A stretch of DNA of 64,000 bases from Acidobacteriaceae bacterium UBA1307 (GCA_002307235.1 DBTV01000029.1:41833-105832), one strand, 5' to 3'. Positions 1-8,099 are shown, counted from the first letter of the stretch. Notes: generated from the sequence alone by a model not told the origin. Numbers and translations: made by a program.

Positions 1-5
1 TGACA

Positions 6-494
6 TTACATGCACTCGCTTAGTGGGATGTATAAATCCCGATTGTATTCGCAGCACAGCGTTAGCGTGCGCGTCCAGCACTCACAACATAAAGCGGTAG
101 CCCATCTTCCAGCAAAGTGGAATTCAGAAAACGGAATGCATATGAACTGGAGAACAACGAGAACGGTAATCCAGTTGCATCGTTGACAGATATACTCGGC
201 ATCTTCACAGTGGATGTTTTCGGAGAGCAGGCTGCAAGTAAAGTCTCTCAGGTAAATAGCCCTCCTCCTTGCCTGTAGTAGCCCGCGCATACCTCCAATA
301 CTCTTCCAGTATGCCGCATCTCGCTCTTTGCTCCAAGATTCAAAGTCGGATATATCTCCTACGCTGGGTATGGACTTGAGATCCCTGAGAATATCCTCGG
401 GCCGGCGCAGTCGTCGGTGGCGTGTGGTGGCCAAGCGGAAAATTGCTGGAAGAGAAAAAGCTAAAAATAAGAGCAGTACTTCAGGTGAGTTCAT
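6..494 (-). CDS. Hypothetical membrane-anchored, Cys-rich protein (162 aa)
   Basis: Unknown function. A hydrophobic N-terminal helix (about residues 5-22) is followed by a basic stretch and a soluble middle part. A second hydrophobic stretch lies near 107-122. The C-terminal third is rich in cysteine, with two CC pairs plus single Cys. It is the last gene of a three-gene minus-strand set: its ATG overlaps the TGA of the upstream membrane protein (ATGA, 491-494), so translation is probably coupled. The patch is AT-richer than the rest of the window, which suggests acquisition. I recognise no domain. The reading frame is complete, ending at 6. Confidence 0.6.
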   Translation of the reverse strand: MNSPEVLLLFLAFSLPAIFRLATTRHRRLRRPEDILRDLKSIPSVGDISDFESWSKERDAAYWKSIGGMRGLLQARRRAIYLRDFTCSLLSENIHCEDAEYICQRCNWITVLVVLQFICIPFSEFHFAGRWATALCCECWTRTLTLCCEYNRDLYIPLSECM

Positions 495-1249
495 CGCGTA
501 CCCCTGTGATTTTCTGAATTAATTTGAAAAATTTCCCTCCGGGCAACTTGAAGCACTTCGTCTCGCATCTCATCTGTTCTAGTGCTGCGTTTGCCCGAAG
601 AAATGAACGCAATGCACCACACTGCAATGGCGACCAGGTCGATTGCTGATTGAACCCGGTAAATGGTGAGCACTTTTTTGGGGAAGGTGATTTCCCCGAG
701 AAAGCAAAGAAGATCATTGCTTGCCATTAAAGTTAGGCCGGTATCAATTAAGAGCGTCCTGCGCTCTAATTTGAGATCGAGAACTGCGGAAAATAAGGCA
801 AATACAGCAAAAACTGCAACAACGGCCATAGATACGGCTCGGTTTGCCAGTAAGACAGAAAGTGCCAGGCCGCTTCCGGGGGCATTGCCTTTGATCCCGG
901 TCACAAATGCGATAGAGGCGCACGTGAATGAGGCGATGCCAAACCCCATGCGCAGCGAAATCGGTGCAGCCTTGAGGCTTGAGAGTCCAGAGATAACAAC
1001 CTGAAGGAGAATGGCGAGCTTCAGTAAAAGCAGCACGAGACCAGATAGCCATAGGGTGTAGAAATAGGCGCTCCATGTTTGCCGCCAGCACATGAGGAAT
1101 AGGGCTGAGTTTATGGATGTCTGTAGGATGCAGTACGTCGAAACCGACCACCACCTGCAGGTGCTTCTGGATAAAAGGATGCAGATGGACACAAGTAAAT
1201 AGCCGACTGTTTCGCCTGCCCAGAAGGCGTAATCCGCGAAAGTGAACAT
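491..1249 (-). CDS. Hypothetical polytopic membrane protein (252 aa)
   Basis: Unknown function. The chain is strongly hydrophobic from about residue 10 to 215, with roughly six or seven predicted transmembrane segments, and ends in a charged cytoplasmic-type tail of about 35 residues rich in Arg and Glu. No transporter or kinase motif is visible. It follows the small secreted-peptide gene by 31 bases and overlaps the next gene by 4, so the three look co-transcribed. A purine stretch AGGAAAGG lies about 10 bases before the ATG. A membrane receptor, exporter or immunity role is possible from the context but unproven. Confidence 0.6.
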   Translation of the reverse strand: MFTFADYAFWAGETVGYLLVSICILLSRSTCRWWSVSTYCILQTSINSALFLMCWRQTWSAYFYTLWLSGLVLLLLKLAILLQVVISGLSSLKAAPISLRMGFGIASFTCASIAFVTGIKGNAPGSGLALSVLLANRAVSMAVVAVFAVFALFSAVLDLKLERRTLLIDTGLTLMASNDLLCFLGEITFPKKVLTIYRVQSAIDLVAIAVWCIAFISSGKRSTRTDEMRDEVLQVARREIFQINSENHRGTR

Positions 1250-1280
1250 CAGGAGTACGCCTTTCCTGAGGCTGCATCGA

Positions 1281-1442
1281 CTAGCGAGTTGGACATGACC
1301 CTGGTCGTTGAGGGCATAGGATAGGGGGAGCGGACTGCACGCCTCGCACCTGTGGGGAGTGATCTCGGTTTGCAGCGGCAGTCCCTAGTACTGCCATAGC
1401 CAAGATGAAGGATGCGAGGGCGATGGTGCGTTTGGTTTTCAT
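1281..1442 (-). CDS. Small secreted peptide precursor (53 aa)
   Basis: Short gene with good signals. The ATG at 1442 is preceded by AAAGGAGA at about 6 bases, a strong Shine-Dalgarno site. The product starts MKTKRTIALASFILAMAVLG, a classic Sec signal peptide with basic n-region and hydrophobic core, and an AAA site before Asn25. The mature part is only about 29 residues and ends with a Cys-x6-Cys loop (CPQRPGSCPTR). A longer overlapping frame (1249-1515) lacks these features and is judged spurious. First gene of the set with the two downstream membrane proteins. Signalling, toxin or structural peptide are all possible; there is no homology call. Confidence 0.6.
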   Translation of the reverse strand: MKTKRTIALASFILAMAVLGTAAANRDHSPQVRGVQSAPPILCPQRPGSCPTR

Positions 1443-1508
1443 GGAAATTCTCCTTTGCGCAGGTGTGCGCTGAAGGAAGAATAACCTCGAAATAAGTCAA
1501 CGTTGTTG

Positions 1509-1520
1509 TAGACATGTCTA
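1509..1520. promoter_or_regulatory. Perfect palindrome TAGACATGTCTA, possible operator
   Basis: A 12-base perfect palindrome lies 67-78 bases before the small-peptide start. On the minus strand a TTGACT (-35-like) follows directly downstream, so a bound protein would sit at the promoter. The stretch 1521-1764 has no credible gene, only short AT-rich frames without ribosome sites. Confidence 0.35.
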
Positions 1521-1764
1521 TATCCCAAAGTTTGGCAAAAGGCTTTAACGCGCCGCAAGTTACATGTGTGCTACAACTTAAGTGCGTACGCCCATATTGG
1601 AGCAGTACTGCCTCGCGACGGACACATGTGTGCTAGTTTTGTGCTAGTTGCCCGCACAAAGCTATTTATTCGCCTTTTGTATTGCTTGCTGTTTTGTTGT
1701 TTGGAAAATGATGGAAAATCTATATTAAGTCGTTTGTTCGTCTGTATTTAACTGAGAGGGTTTG

Positions 1765-1810
1765 CTTAATTTCGAGTCAGGTGCATTCAACCGGGCTCTG
1801 CCACCTCTCC
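1765..1810 (-). pseudogene. 5' half of a tRNA-Ser(CGA) gene (remnant or attachment site)
   Basis: Read on the minus strand from 1810, the sequence begins GGAGAGGTGGCAGAG, a typical tRNA-Ser start. It continues with a D-arm and an anticodon stem CCTGA with loop CTCGAAA (anticodon CGA at 1774-1772). The 3' side of the anticodon stem is degenerate (TTAAG instead of TCAGG), and no variable arm or T-arm follows. An AACCCTCTCA piece just beyond may be a decayed acceptor end. The gene is therefore broken at the anticodon, a usual site for tyrosine-recombinase integration. Confidence 0.6.
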
Positions 1811-1948
1811 GACTGAATTTAGTGTATGCGGATCGGGCATGAAATGCAATGCCCTCAGCGGGCGCGGGCTGAGGAAATCGCAGATTTTTCAATGAGAAGA
1901 ATCAAAGACTTGCGTCCAAGGCTCGCGCTCAATCCCGCACAAACGAAA

Positions 1949-1976
1949 CGGCCTCCGAAGAAAATTGCGGAGGCCG
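1949..1976 (-). terminator. Rho-independent terminator after GH28 gene
   Basis: Nine-base perfect stem (CGGCCTCCG with CGGAGGCCG) and a 10-base loop, followed on the minus strand by TTTCGTTT. It lies 21 bases beyond the stop of the polygalacturonase gene. Confidence 0.75.
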
Positions 1977-1997
1977 CCCGCACGCGTATTGCGCCGC

Positions 1998-3401
1998 TTA
2001 CTTCTTGACTTCCTTGTCGCCGAAGGCCGTCTCCTTGGCCTCGGCAGCCTTGTCGTCAAAGACCAGCTTTGAGCCGTCGGCGGTGCGGATGTTGATCTCG
2101 CTCAGCGTCCAGTTGCGGGAGTTGGCGATCGAGCCGGCCGTCTTCGCCTCAATGTCCAGATGGTCGATGCGGAAGTTGTCGAGCGTGGCATTCGGATACG
2201 CGCTCGCGCTGACGGCGGTCTTGGCGCCGGTCGCGTGAATGTTCCAGATGTGCACGTCGCTGAAGTGCGGCAGACCCTGCTCTTCGGGCACGCGCGTGGT
2301 CAGCGGAATCCAGTAGGGCGGCACGGTCTTCGGGTCGGTGCCCTTGGGCAGCTCCGTGTAGCTGTAGGCCGGGTTCCAGTTCATGTTCATGCGGATCGGA
2401 ATCGCGACATTGATCAGGGTCAGATCGTGCACGCGAATGTCTTTCGCGTAACCGCCGCGATTGCGCGCGCTCTTGAACAGCACGCCGTTTGGCACGCCCT
2501 CATAGGCCGTCAGGTTATAGGCCTCAATGTTGCGGAAGCCGCCCGAGGTCTCGCTGCCAATGGTTACCGCCGCCGCGCCGTGGCGAATGATGCAATCATG
2601 GATGCGCACGTTCTCCGTCGGCCGGTTCACGCGCAACCCGTCGGAGTCGCGACCCGACTTCAGGCAGAGCGCATCGTCGTTCACCTCAATATCGGCATGC
2701 TCAATCTCGATGTCATGCGAGGAATCGATGTCGATGCCATCGGTCGACGGGCCCTTGCCGCCCTCGTTGTTGCGGATCACCACGCCGTCGATGTGTACGT
2801 CATGCGAGTAGAGCAACTGAATCGTCCAGAAGCCCGAGCGCTTCAGTTGAATGCCGCCGCCGATCTTCACTTCAGAGGAGTTCTGCACCAGCATCAGGCG
2901 CGGCCGTTGCGCGTCGTAATCGGAGGCCCAGCGCAGCCCCTTGGGCTCGTAGATGGCGCGCAGATCCCAGTAGGACTTCCACCAGACCGGGCCCGCGCCG
3001 TCGATGACGCCCTTGCCGGTGATGGTGACGTTCTTCTGGTCGCGCACGTTGACCAGCGCAGCCGGCCAGCTCATCTCAATGCCGGCGATGCGCGTAGGCA
3101 GAACCGGATAATCTTCGCGCTTCTCCGAACCGAGCAGCGTCGCGCCCTCGGCCACATCGAGCGTCACGCCCGACTTCAGAAACAGCGAACCGGTCAGATA
3201 AACGCCCGGCTTGAGGGTGACCGTGCCGCCCGTTGCTGCCGCTGCGTCGATGGCCTTCTGCAGGCTGGCCGTCGCGAGCGTTGTGCCGTCGCCCTTGGCG
3301 CCGAATTCGTTGGCCACGTAGAGCTTGGGAGCTGCCCACAGGTTTGCGCCCGCCAGCAGGGACAGGCCCAGGATCGAGGCCCAGAAAGATTTCGTCTTCA
3401 T
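1998..3401 (-). CDS. Secreted glycoside hydrolase family 28 (polygalacturonase-type)
   Basis: Predicted to hydrolyse alpha-1,4 galacturonosyl bonds in pectin, or a related pectic linkage (rhamnogalacturonan, xylogalacturonan). Residues 1-23 form a Sec signal peptide ending in AAP. The rest is a right-handed beta-helix with the start typical of GH28 (VANEFGAKGDG, with repeated hydrophobic coils). Catalytic-region motifs include STDGIDID and NDDALCLKSG carrying the acidic residues, and RHGAAAVTIGSE in place of the GHG/G-S element. Length 467 fits bacterial GH28. GAAGGAC lies 9 bases before the ATG. The gene is alone, with its own terminator, and functionally matches the pectate lyase and sugar kinase further right. 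Confidence 0.88.
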   Translation of the reverse strand: MKTKSFWASILGLSLLAGANLWAAPKLYVANEFGAKGDGTTLATASLQKAIDAAAATGGTVTLKPGVYLTGSLFLKSGVTLDVAEGATLLGSEKREDYPVLPTRIAGIEMSWPAALVNVRDQKNVTITGKGVIDGAGPVWWKSYWDLRAIYEPKGLRWASDYDAQRPRLMLVQNSSEVKIGGGIQLKRSGFWTIQLLYSHDVHIDGVVIRNNEGGKGPSTDGIDIDSSHDIEIEHADIEVNDDALCLKSGRDSDGLRVNRPTENVRIHDCIIRHGAAAVTIGSETSGGFRNIEAYNLTAYEGVPNGVLFKSARNRGGYAKDIRVHDLTLINVAIPIRMNMNWNPAYSYTELPKGTDPKTVPPYWIPLTTRVPEEQGLPHFSDVHIWNIHATGAKTAVSASAYPNATLDNFRIDHLDIEAKTAGSIANSRNWTLSEINIRTADGSKLVFDDKAAEAKETAFGDKEVKK

Positions 3402-3631
3402 GATTCGAATGTCCTTCGCTCGGTCCGGCGAAAAGTCTGCGGAAATGCGCGGGCCGATAGAGTACCGCGAGGATTTTATACCACGCGCGCATGGTCAGTT
3501 GGCAAATTGTTTACGATTAGAAACTTTGCGGGAGGCTTCGAGAGACGCAACCGCGCCAGATGCTTCCGATGTGTGCATTTTGATGCAGAGATCGTCTGCA
3601 ATACAAGGGCTGTCCTCCCGAGCGAACGGGG

Positions 3632-3655
3632 CCCCAAGCGTTTTTCAGCTTGGGG
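3632..3655 (-). terminator. Hairpin between ilvA and the GH28 gene
   Basis: CCCCAAGC pairs perfectly with GCTTGGGG around an 8-base loop, about 85 bases past the ilvA stop. There is no clear T-run, so termination is likely but not certain. The rest of 3402-3738 shows no gene; it must hold the GH28 promoter, but I cannot fix its position. Confidence 0.45.
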
Positions 3656-3738
3656 GTGGTGAGTCGAGGGATCTGCGGTTGCTTTTGAAGAGGATTCAGA
3701 AGCACGACATTTGCACCGGGTGAACATTGCCCCCTCAT

Positions 3739-4953
3739 TTACTGAATCCGCTCAAAGCGGAAACCGGCCTCGTGCAGCGCGTGGTTCAGCGCGGTGATGT
3801 GCGCGGCGCCGCGCATCTCGAGCGTTACGTCGATGGCCGTTTCGCCGAGGCTCACGCCGTAGTAGGCGCGGTCATGCACGGTTTCGACGATGTTGGCCCG
3901 TTCGCGCGCCAGAATCTCGGTGAGCGAGAGCAGAGCGCCCGGCCGATCCTGCAAATAGACGCGCACGCGCAGCAGGCGCCCGTCCTTGACGAGGCCGCGC
4001 TCGATGATCTTGGCCAGCAGCGTTACGTCGATGTTGCCGCCCGAAACCAGCACGGCCGTGCGCAGCCCGCGCAGATTGGTCTTGGCCTGCAGAACGGCGG
4101 CCAGCGCCGCGGCTCCGGCGCCCTCGGCCAGCGTCTTTTCCTGCTCGAGCAGCATCAGAATCGCGCTGGCAATCTCCTCATCGTCGACGGTGACGATCTC
4201 GTCGACGTAGCGGGAGACCAGCGGCAGCGTCACGTCGCCGGCGCGGCGCACGGCGATGCCATCGGCGATGGTCGCCGCCGCGCCAATGGTCACCGGAGCA
4301 CCCGAGACGCGGGCACGCAGCATTGAGGGCAACTGCGCGGTTTCAACGCCGATCACGCGCAGCTTCGGGTGGGTTTCCTTGAGCGCGCAGGCCACGCCGC
4401 CGATTAGCCCGCCGCCGCCAATCTGCACCACGACGGCCTCAAGATCCGGCACCTGTTCGAGCAGTTCAAGGCCGATCGTTCCTTGCCCGGCGATCACCGC
4501 CGGGTCGTCGAAGGGATGGATGAAGGTGCCGCCCTCGGTTGCGCAGCGCTTCAGGGCTTCGGCGCAGGCCTCGTCGTAACTGGCGCCATGCAGCACCACC
4601 TCGGCTCCGTAGGCGCGCGTCGCGGCGACCTTGACCTGCGGCGTCGCCAGCGGCATAAAGATCTGCGCGCGCACGCCGAGCGTCGATGCATGGAAGGCCA
4701 CGCCCTGCGCGTGGTTGCCGGCGCTGGCCGCCACCACGCCCCGCGCGCGTTCCTCTTCGGTGAGCGTCAGCAGCTTGTTCAGCGCGCCGCGTTCCTTGAA
4801 GGAGCCGGTCCGTTGCAGGTTTTCCAGTTTCAGGTAGAGCGGCAGTCCGGCCAGCTCACTCAACGAGTGCGACTGCTGGCAGGGGGAGACGTAGAGCGCG
4901 GGCGCGATGCGTTCGCGCGCCGCCTGAATTGAGGCAAGAGTGACGGATTCCAA
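3739..4953 (-). CDS. ilvA: Threonine ammonia-lyase (threonine dehydratase) with ACT domain
   Basis: PLP enzyme that deaminates threonine to 2-oxobutanoate, the first step towards isoleucine. Residues 1-320 are the fold-type II PLP domain: the PLP lysine is K53 in TGSFKERG, the phosphate-binding loop is in GGGGLIGG, and VSGGN closes the cofactor site. Residues of about 325-404 form one ACT domain, which usually binds a regulatory amino acid. I chose the TTG at 4953 because AAGGAG sits 7 bases upstream and the resulting 404 residues match the short ACT-bearing class. A longer in-frame ATG at 5037 would read through the leader terminator. Expression is probably controlled by the attenuator just upstream. 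Confidence 0.9.
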   Translation of the reverse strand: MESVTLASIQAARERIAPALYVSPCQQSHSLSELAGLPLYLKLENLQRTGSFKERGALNKLLTLTEEERARGVVAASAGNHAQGVAFHASTLGVRAQIFMPLATPQVKVAATRAYGAEVVLHGASYDEACAEALKRCATEGGTFIHPFDDPAVIAGQGTIGLELLEQVPDLEAVVVQIGGGGLIGGVACALKETHPKLRVIGVETAQLPSMLRARVSGAPVTIGAAATIADGIAVRRAGDVTLPLVSRYVDEIVTVDDEEIASAILMLLEQEKTLAEGAGAAALAAVLQAKTNLRGLRTAVLVSGGNIDVTLLAKIIERGLVKDGRLLRVRVYLQDRPGALLSLTEILARERANIVETVHDRAYYGVSLGETAIDVTLEMRGAAHITALNHALHEAGFRFERIQ

Positions 4954-4983
4954 AAAAGCTCTCCTTGTGCGCAGGCTGTGGCC

Positions 4984-5020
4984 AAAAGAAAAACCACCAG
5001 CCGCGTGCGCGGGTGGTGGT
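4984..5020 (-). terminator. Leader terminator (attenuator) upstream of ilvA
   Basis: On the minus strand ACCACCA pairs with TGGTGGT, enclosing a second GC-rich stem (CCGCG/CGCGG), followed by TTTTTCTTTT. It ends about 30 bases before the ilvA start, and some 190 bases after the preceding gene's stop, so it is placed to stop transcription in the ilvA leader rather than to end the upstream gene. Confidence 0.65.
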
Positions 5021-5046
5021 CGGTTGATACGAAACAAGCTCTCGTC

Positions 5047-5148
5047 TCAGACGGCACTTCCGCGCGCGATGGACCGCATAATTCGCATGGAAGGCATGAG
5101 TCCGCGCAGCATCGAATCGAGCTTCGCATTGGCGCGCGGCGTCTGCAT
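5047..5148 (-). CDS. Possible 33-aa leader peptide of ilvA
   Basis: An ATG at 5148 opens a 33-codon frame (MQTPRANAKL... ending ...RSIARGSAV) whose stop lies 26 bases before the attenuator stem. Internal ATGs near the end would give shorter leaders. Isoleucine and valine codons occur near the end but not as a run, and no strong Shine-Dalgarno site precedes any start. Position fits a leader peptide for transcription attenuation; coding is not proven. Confidence 0.3.
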   Translation of the reverse strand: MQTPRANAKLDSMLRGLMPSMRIMRSIARGSAV

Positions 5149-5211
5149 GACTGATTGCAGTAGAGCAGAGCGGGCGGGCCACGTCAAGAGTGCTCGCCCG
5201 TTCCGTCGCGA

Positions 5212-5982
5212 TTAAAGGGTTGGAGGAATCACCGTGCGAAAGGGACTGGCCACGAACTTCTGTCGCGCCTCCGACCAGTGCCAGTAGCGTCGTTCGACCT
5301 TTTTGAACACATCCTTGATCGAGGTCGCTCGACTCTCTTCCAAGGATCGATCGGGAAAGAGAAGAAAGGTGCTCTGCCGTTCCGTCGTAATGTCCGTTCC
5401 CCACGTAACTTCAGAAAGATAATCCTGTGTGGCCATGGTCTGCACCAGTTTGCTGTTGAGAATCGAATAAATCTGTGTCTGATCTTCCACCATGCCGGAG
5501 CCATGTCCGAGGTTTACATGATGCGCAACGATGTCGTCGGTGTCTTTCTGGCGCAAAGATAGAAACTCCAGCGTGCTGTCGCCGTGCCAGCAATCGAGAT
5601 TCTGCCGGTCGATGACATGCCAGGGATGCTTTTGCACGTCTGCATCGGAGCCTTGCATCAAATACAAAAAGCAGCCGCGAAATCCCGGCAAAAAGGCTAC
5701 GGCATAGCTCGCCTGCAGTGGCGTACGAACAGAATGTAGAAGAATCTTTTCCTCTGGCAGCAGTTCCTCGGTGGTTACATTCGCGATCTCTTTCTCAACG
5801 CCTAGCCGGATCAGCAGATCGGCCTTTTGTTTCGCGTCGGCCAGATAGAGCATCTGTTCCATCTCTCCCAGCTTGCCCAGCGGAATCTGGCCTTGAACGC
5901 CGACGCGCACGTAGGGTGCCTGCGCGTGAAGAATCGATGAAAGGAGAAACCCGATACAAAATATACAACGAAGGATTTTCAT
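5212..5982 (-). CDS. Hypothetical secreted protein (256 aa)
   Basis: Unknown. Residues 1-22 are a Sec signal peptide (basic MKILR, hydrophobic core, LHAQA cleavage site). The mature part is about 235 residues, mixed alpha/beta in appearance, with Cys at about 104 and 131 that could form a disulfide and many His and Trp residues (HPWHVIDRQ, YWHWSEA). No catalytic motif is recognised. The gene lies 22 bases after the stop of the SpoIIE-type phosphatase on the same strand, so the two may be co-transcribed and the protein may act in the same envelope signalling path; this is inference. Confidence 0.65.
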   Translation of the reverse strand: MKILRCIFCIGFLLSSILHAQAPYVRVGVQGQIPLGKLGEMEQMLYLADAKQKADLLIRLGVEKEIANVTTEELLPEEKILLHSVRTPLQASYAVAFLPGFRGCFLYLMQGSDADVQKHPWHVIDRQNLDCWHGDSTLEFLSLRQKDTDDIVAHHVNLGHGSGMVEDQTQIYSILNSKLVQTMATQDYLSEVTWGTDITTERQSTFLLFPDRSLEESRATSIKDVFKKVERRYWHWSEARQKFVASPFRTVIPPTL

Positions 5983-6004
5983 TTTTGGCCCATGGAATTG
6001 CTTG

Positions 6005-8077
6005 TTATGTTGTGTGTGGTTCCAGCCGCTTGACCGTCACCACCGTGATGTCATCCTCTTGCCCGAAGACCTTGGCGGCGTCGGCGATGTAGTAGGCTGG
6101 CTGGTTGCTCAGGTTGTGCACGCGGTCAAAGCCGAACAGCTCGCCCGAGGGCCGTCGTGCCTCGACCACGCCATCGGAATAAAACAGGATCCGGTCGCCG
6201 GGATGCAGATAGAGCCGCGTCTCGTCGTAGCTCACCTCGGGCACAACGCCGAGCGGCAGGCTGCCCTCGAGCGCAATCTCCTGGCTGCTCAGGTAGGGCG
6301 GCGGGTGCCCGGCATTGGCCAGGGTCAGCTCGCCGTCAGCGGCAAACAGGGCCACTTGGCAGGTGGTAAAGCTCTCGCTGCCGGCCAGCACGCGGTTCAG
6401 CTCGGCCAGAATCCGCGCCGGCTCGTGCTCGCAGTTGCCGCGCAGCGCGCCGATCAGCATGGAAACGCTCATCGCGGCCTTCAACCCCTTGCCCGCCACA
6501 TCGCCCACCACCACCAGCAGACCGCCGTCGGGCGTCGGCTGAATATGGAAGAAGTCGCCGCCTACCTCATTCGCAGGCTCGTAGACCGAATCGACCTCGA
6601 AGCCCGGCGTCGAGAGCTTCTCTTGCGGAATGATCAGCTCCTGCACGCTGCGCGCCGCGGCCAGTTCGTTCGAGGCCCGCTCCTGCTCGCCCTGAATGCG
6701 CAAAAAACGAAAGAGAATAATCAGCAGAATGGTGACGATGCCGGTGAAGTCGGCAATCGAGGCAAAGTTGATCGGCACCGGTCCGGCCTCGATGGTCAGC
6801 GGCGAGTGGTAGGGTCGTCCGCTCATCTCGCTGATCGCCGTGGTCACAATCGGTTCCACTACGCCAATGATGCTCAGCACCAGCGGCAGCAGCAGCAGTC
6901 CGGCCTCGAAATTCTTCTTCAGCGTGGCCCGGAACAGCGTCAAAAAGATGAACAGCAGCCAGCCGAAGATCCACAGCGCACTGAAGCCGACCAGAAGCAT
7001 CGTCATGCCCATCGCCGTTTTGCCATGGCCTGACAGCAGCAGCGGTCCAACGGTGGCCAGCACCGGTGCCGTAGAGCGCAGCGTGCGCACATACCAGCGT
7101 CGCGGCATGCGCAGAAACGCCACCAGAAACTCGAAGTAAAGATAGCTGGAGACGAGAAACAGTTCGAGCGCCAGCCCGGCATACCAGAAGGATTCAAGCC
7201 GAGCCTGGCTGCCCGCCTGTTCCAGAAAACCGAAGGGCGCCTGCAACAGCTCATGCAGCGCCAGCCACAGATATTCCACGTGGCCGCGCTGGCCAAAGTA
7301 AAGCGCCAGCAGAAACAGCGACAGAGCCACCAGCAGCACCGAGTAGACCAGCCGCGGCATGCGCGCAAACAGCTCGTTCGCGCTCCAGATGGCGAGCGCG
7401 CGGTGCAGGTCGCCCGGCTCGCCCAGCCAGAAGGCGCGCTTGGCGAAAAAGTTCGTATAGGAGGCGTAGCCGAAGGGCGTGTAGGGCGTGCGCACGGCCA
7501 GCACCAGCGTGCTTGCCTCCGACGGCACCTTCAGCCGGTAGATGCGGCTGATCTGCTGATAGCGCTCGCTGTCGTCGCCATGCGGCCCCTCGGGCTCAAT
7601 CAGCTTGCCGTTGGCATACAGGTCGATGCCCGGCTCGGCCGTTAAAAAATTCATTGAGATGTTTTCAGAAACCGGCAGCTCGACTAGCACGCCCAGCGGT
7701 CCGTGTCCCGGCGCAAGCTGAAGATGGAGCCGGAACCATGCGTAGAGTGGCTGCTCGCCCGCCAGCCGCCGGATCGACTCCCGGTTCATCGCGTCCTCAT
7801 CACCGCTTGGCTCGGGGACGTCGGACAGGCTCGGCTGCGCGTTGCGCTCGACCCACTGCGTGTCGTTGAACTCCGGCTGCGCGGCGGCCGGATCAGCCGT
7901 GATGCCCACCTTCCAGCCGCGGTCAAGCCGCAACGGCGAGCCCAGTCGGGACGAATCCATCGGCGGATGAATCTCGATCCTGCGCGGCGTCGGCAGCGCG
8001 GCCGGGTGCGGCTCGGCGCAGACTGGCACCAGCGCGGCAAACAATGCCGACAGAACAATGAGGATCGGTTTCTGCAA
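6005..8077 (-). CDS. 7TM sensor with SpoIIE/PP2C-type serine phosphatase domain
   Basis: Probable membrane receptor that dephosphorylates an anti-sigma-factor antagonist (RsbU-like). After a signal peptide (about residues 1-21) comes an extracytoplasmic beta-rich domain to about 230, resembling 7TMR-DISM sensory regions. About seven transmembrane segments follow (240-430), then a linker helix and the PP2C-like domain (about 450-690). That domain has GDVAGKGL, NAGHPPPYL, FYSDGVVEA and EDDITVVTV with the metal-binding Asp residues. The start is taken as TTG at 8077: GGAGG lies 5 bases upstream and the signal peptide begins right there. The frame stays open far upstream to 9127, but that part is antisense to the M48 gene. 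An ATG at 8119 is an alternative. Confidence 0.85.
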   Translation of the reverse strand: MQKPILIVLSALFAALVPVCAEPHPAALPTPRRIEIHPPMDSSRLGSPLRLDRGWKVGITADPAAAQPEFNDTQWVERNAQPSLSDVPEPSGDEDAMNRESIRRLAGEQPLYAWFRLHLQLAPGHGPLGVLVELPVSENISMNFLTAEPGIDLYANGKLIEPEGPHGDDSERYQQISRIYRLKVPSEASTLVLAVRTPYTPFGYASYTNFFAKRAFWLGEPGDLHRALAIWSANELFARMPRLVYSVLLVALSLFLLALYFGQRGHVEYLWLALHELLQAPFGFLEQAGSQARLESFWYAGLALELFLVSSYLYFEFLVAFLRMPRRWYVRTLRSTAPVLATVGPLLLSGHGKTAMGMTMLLVGFSALWIFGWLLFIFLTLFRATLKKNFEAGLLLLPLVLSIIGVVEPIVTTAISEMSGRPYHSPLTIEAGPVPINFASIADFTGIVTILLIILFRFLRIQGEQERASNELAAARSVQELIIPQEKLSTPGFEVDSVYEPANEVGGDFFHIQPTPDGGLLVVVGDVAGKGLKAAMSVSMLIGALRGNCEHEPARILAELNRVLAGSESFTTCQVALFAADGELTLANAGHPPPYLSSQEIALEGSLPLGVVPEVSYDETRLYLHPGDRILFYSDGVVEARRPSGELFGFDRVHNLSNQPAYYIADAAKVFGQEDDITVVTVKRLEPHTT

Positions 8078-8099
8078 GCGGCCTCCGCTCGATTCCCAT

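Noticed and set aside
1249..1515. 88-codon minus-strand frame overlapping the small peptide gene
   Set aside because: Lacks a ribosome site and signal peptide; the other frame (1281-1442) has both.
1566..1751. 61-codon plus-strand frame in the AT-rich spacer
   Set aside because: No ribosome site and Cys/Leu-rich random-looking product; it overlaps decayed tRNA surroundings.
1765..1810. Intact tRNA-Ser gene
   Set aside because: Only the 5' half is present; variable arm, T-arm and acceptor 3' strand are missing.
2160..3662. 500-codon plus-strand frame opposite the GH28 gene
   Set aside because: Antisense shadow in high-GC DNA; its sequence is low-complexity Arg/Ala/Val-rich with no domain, while the minus frame is a clear GH28.
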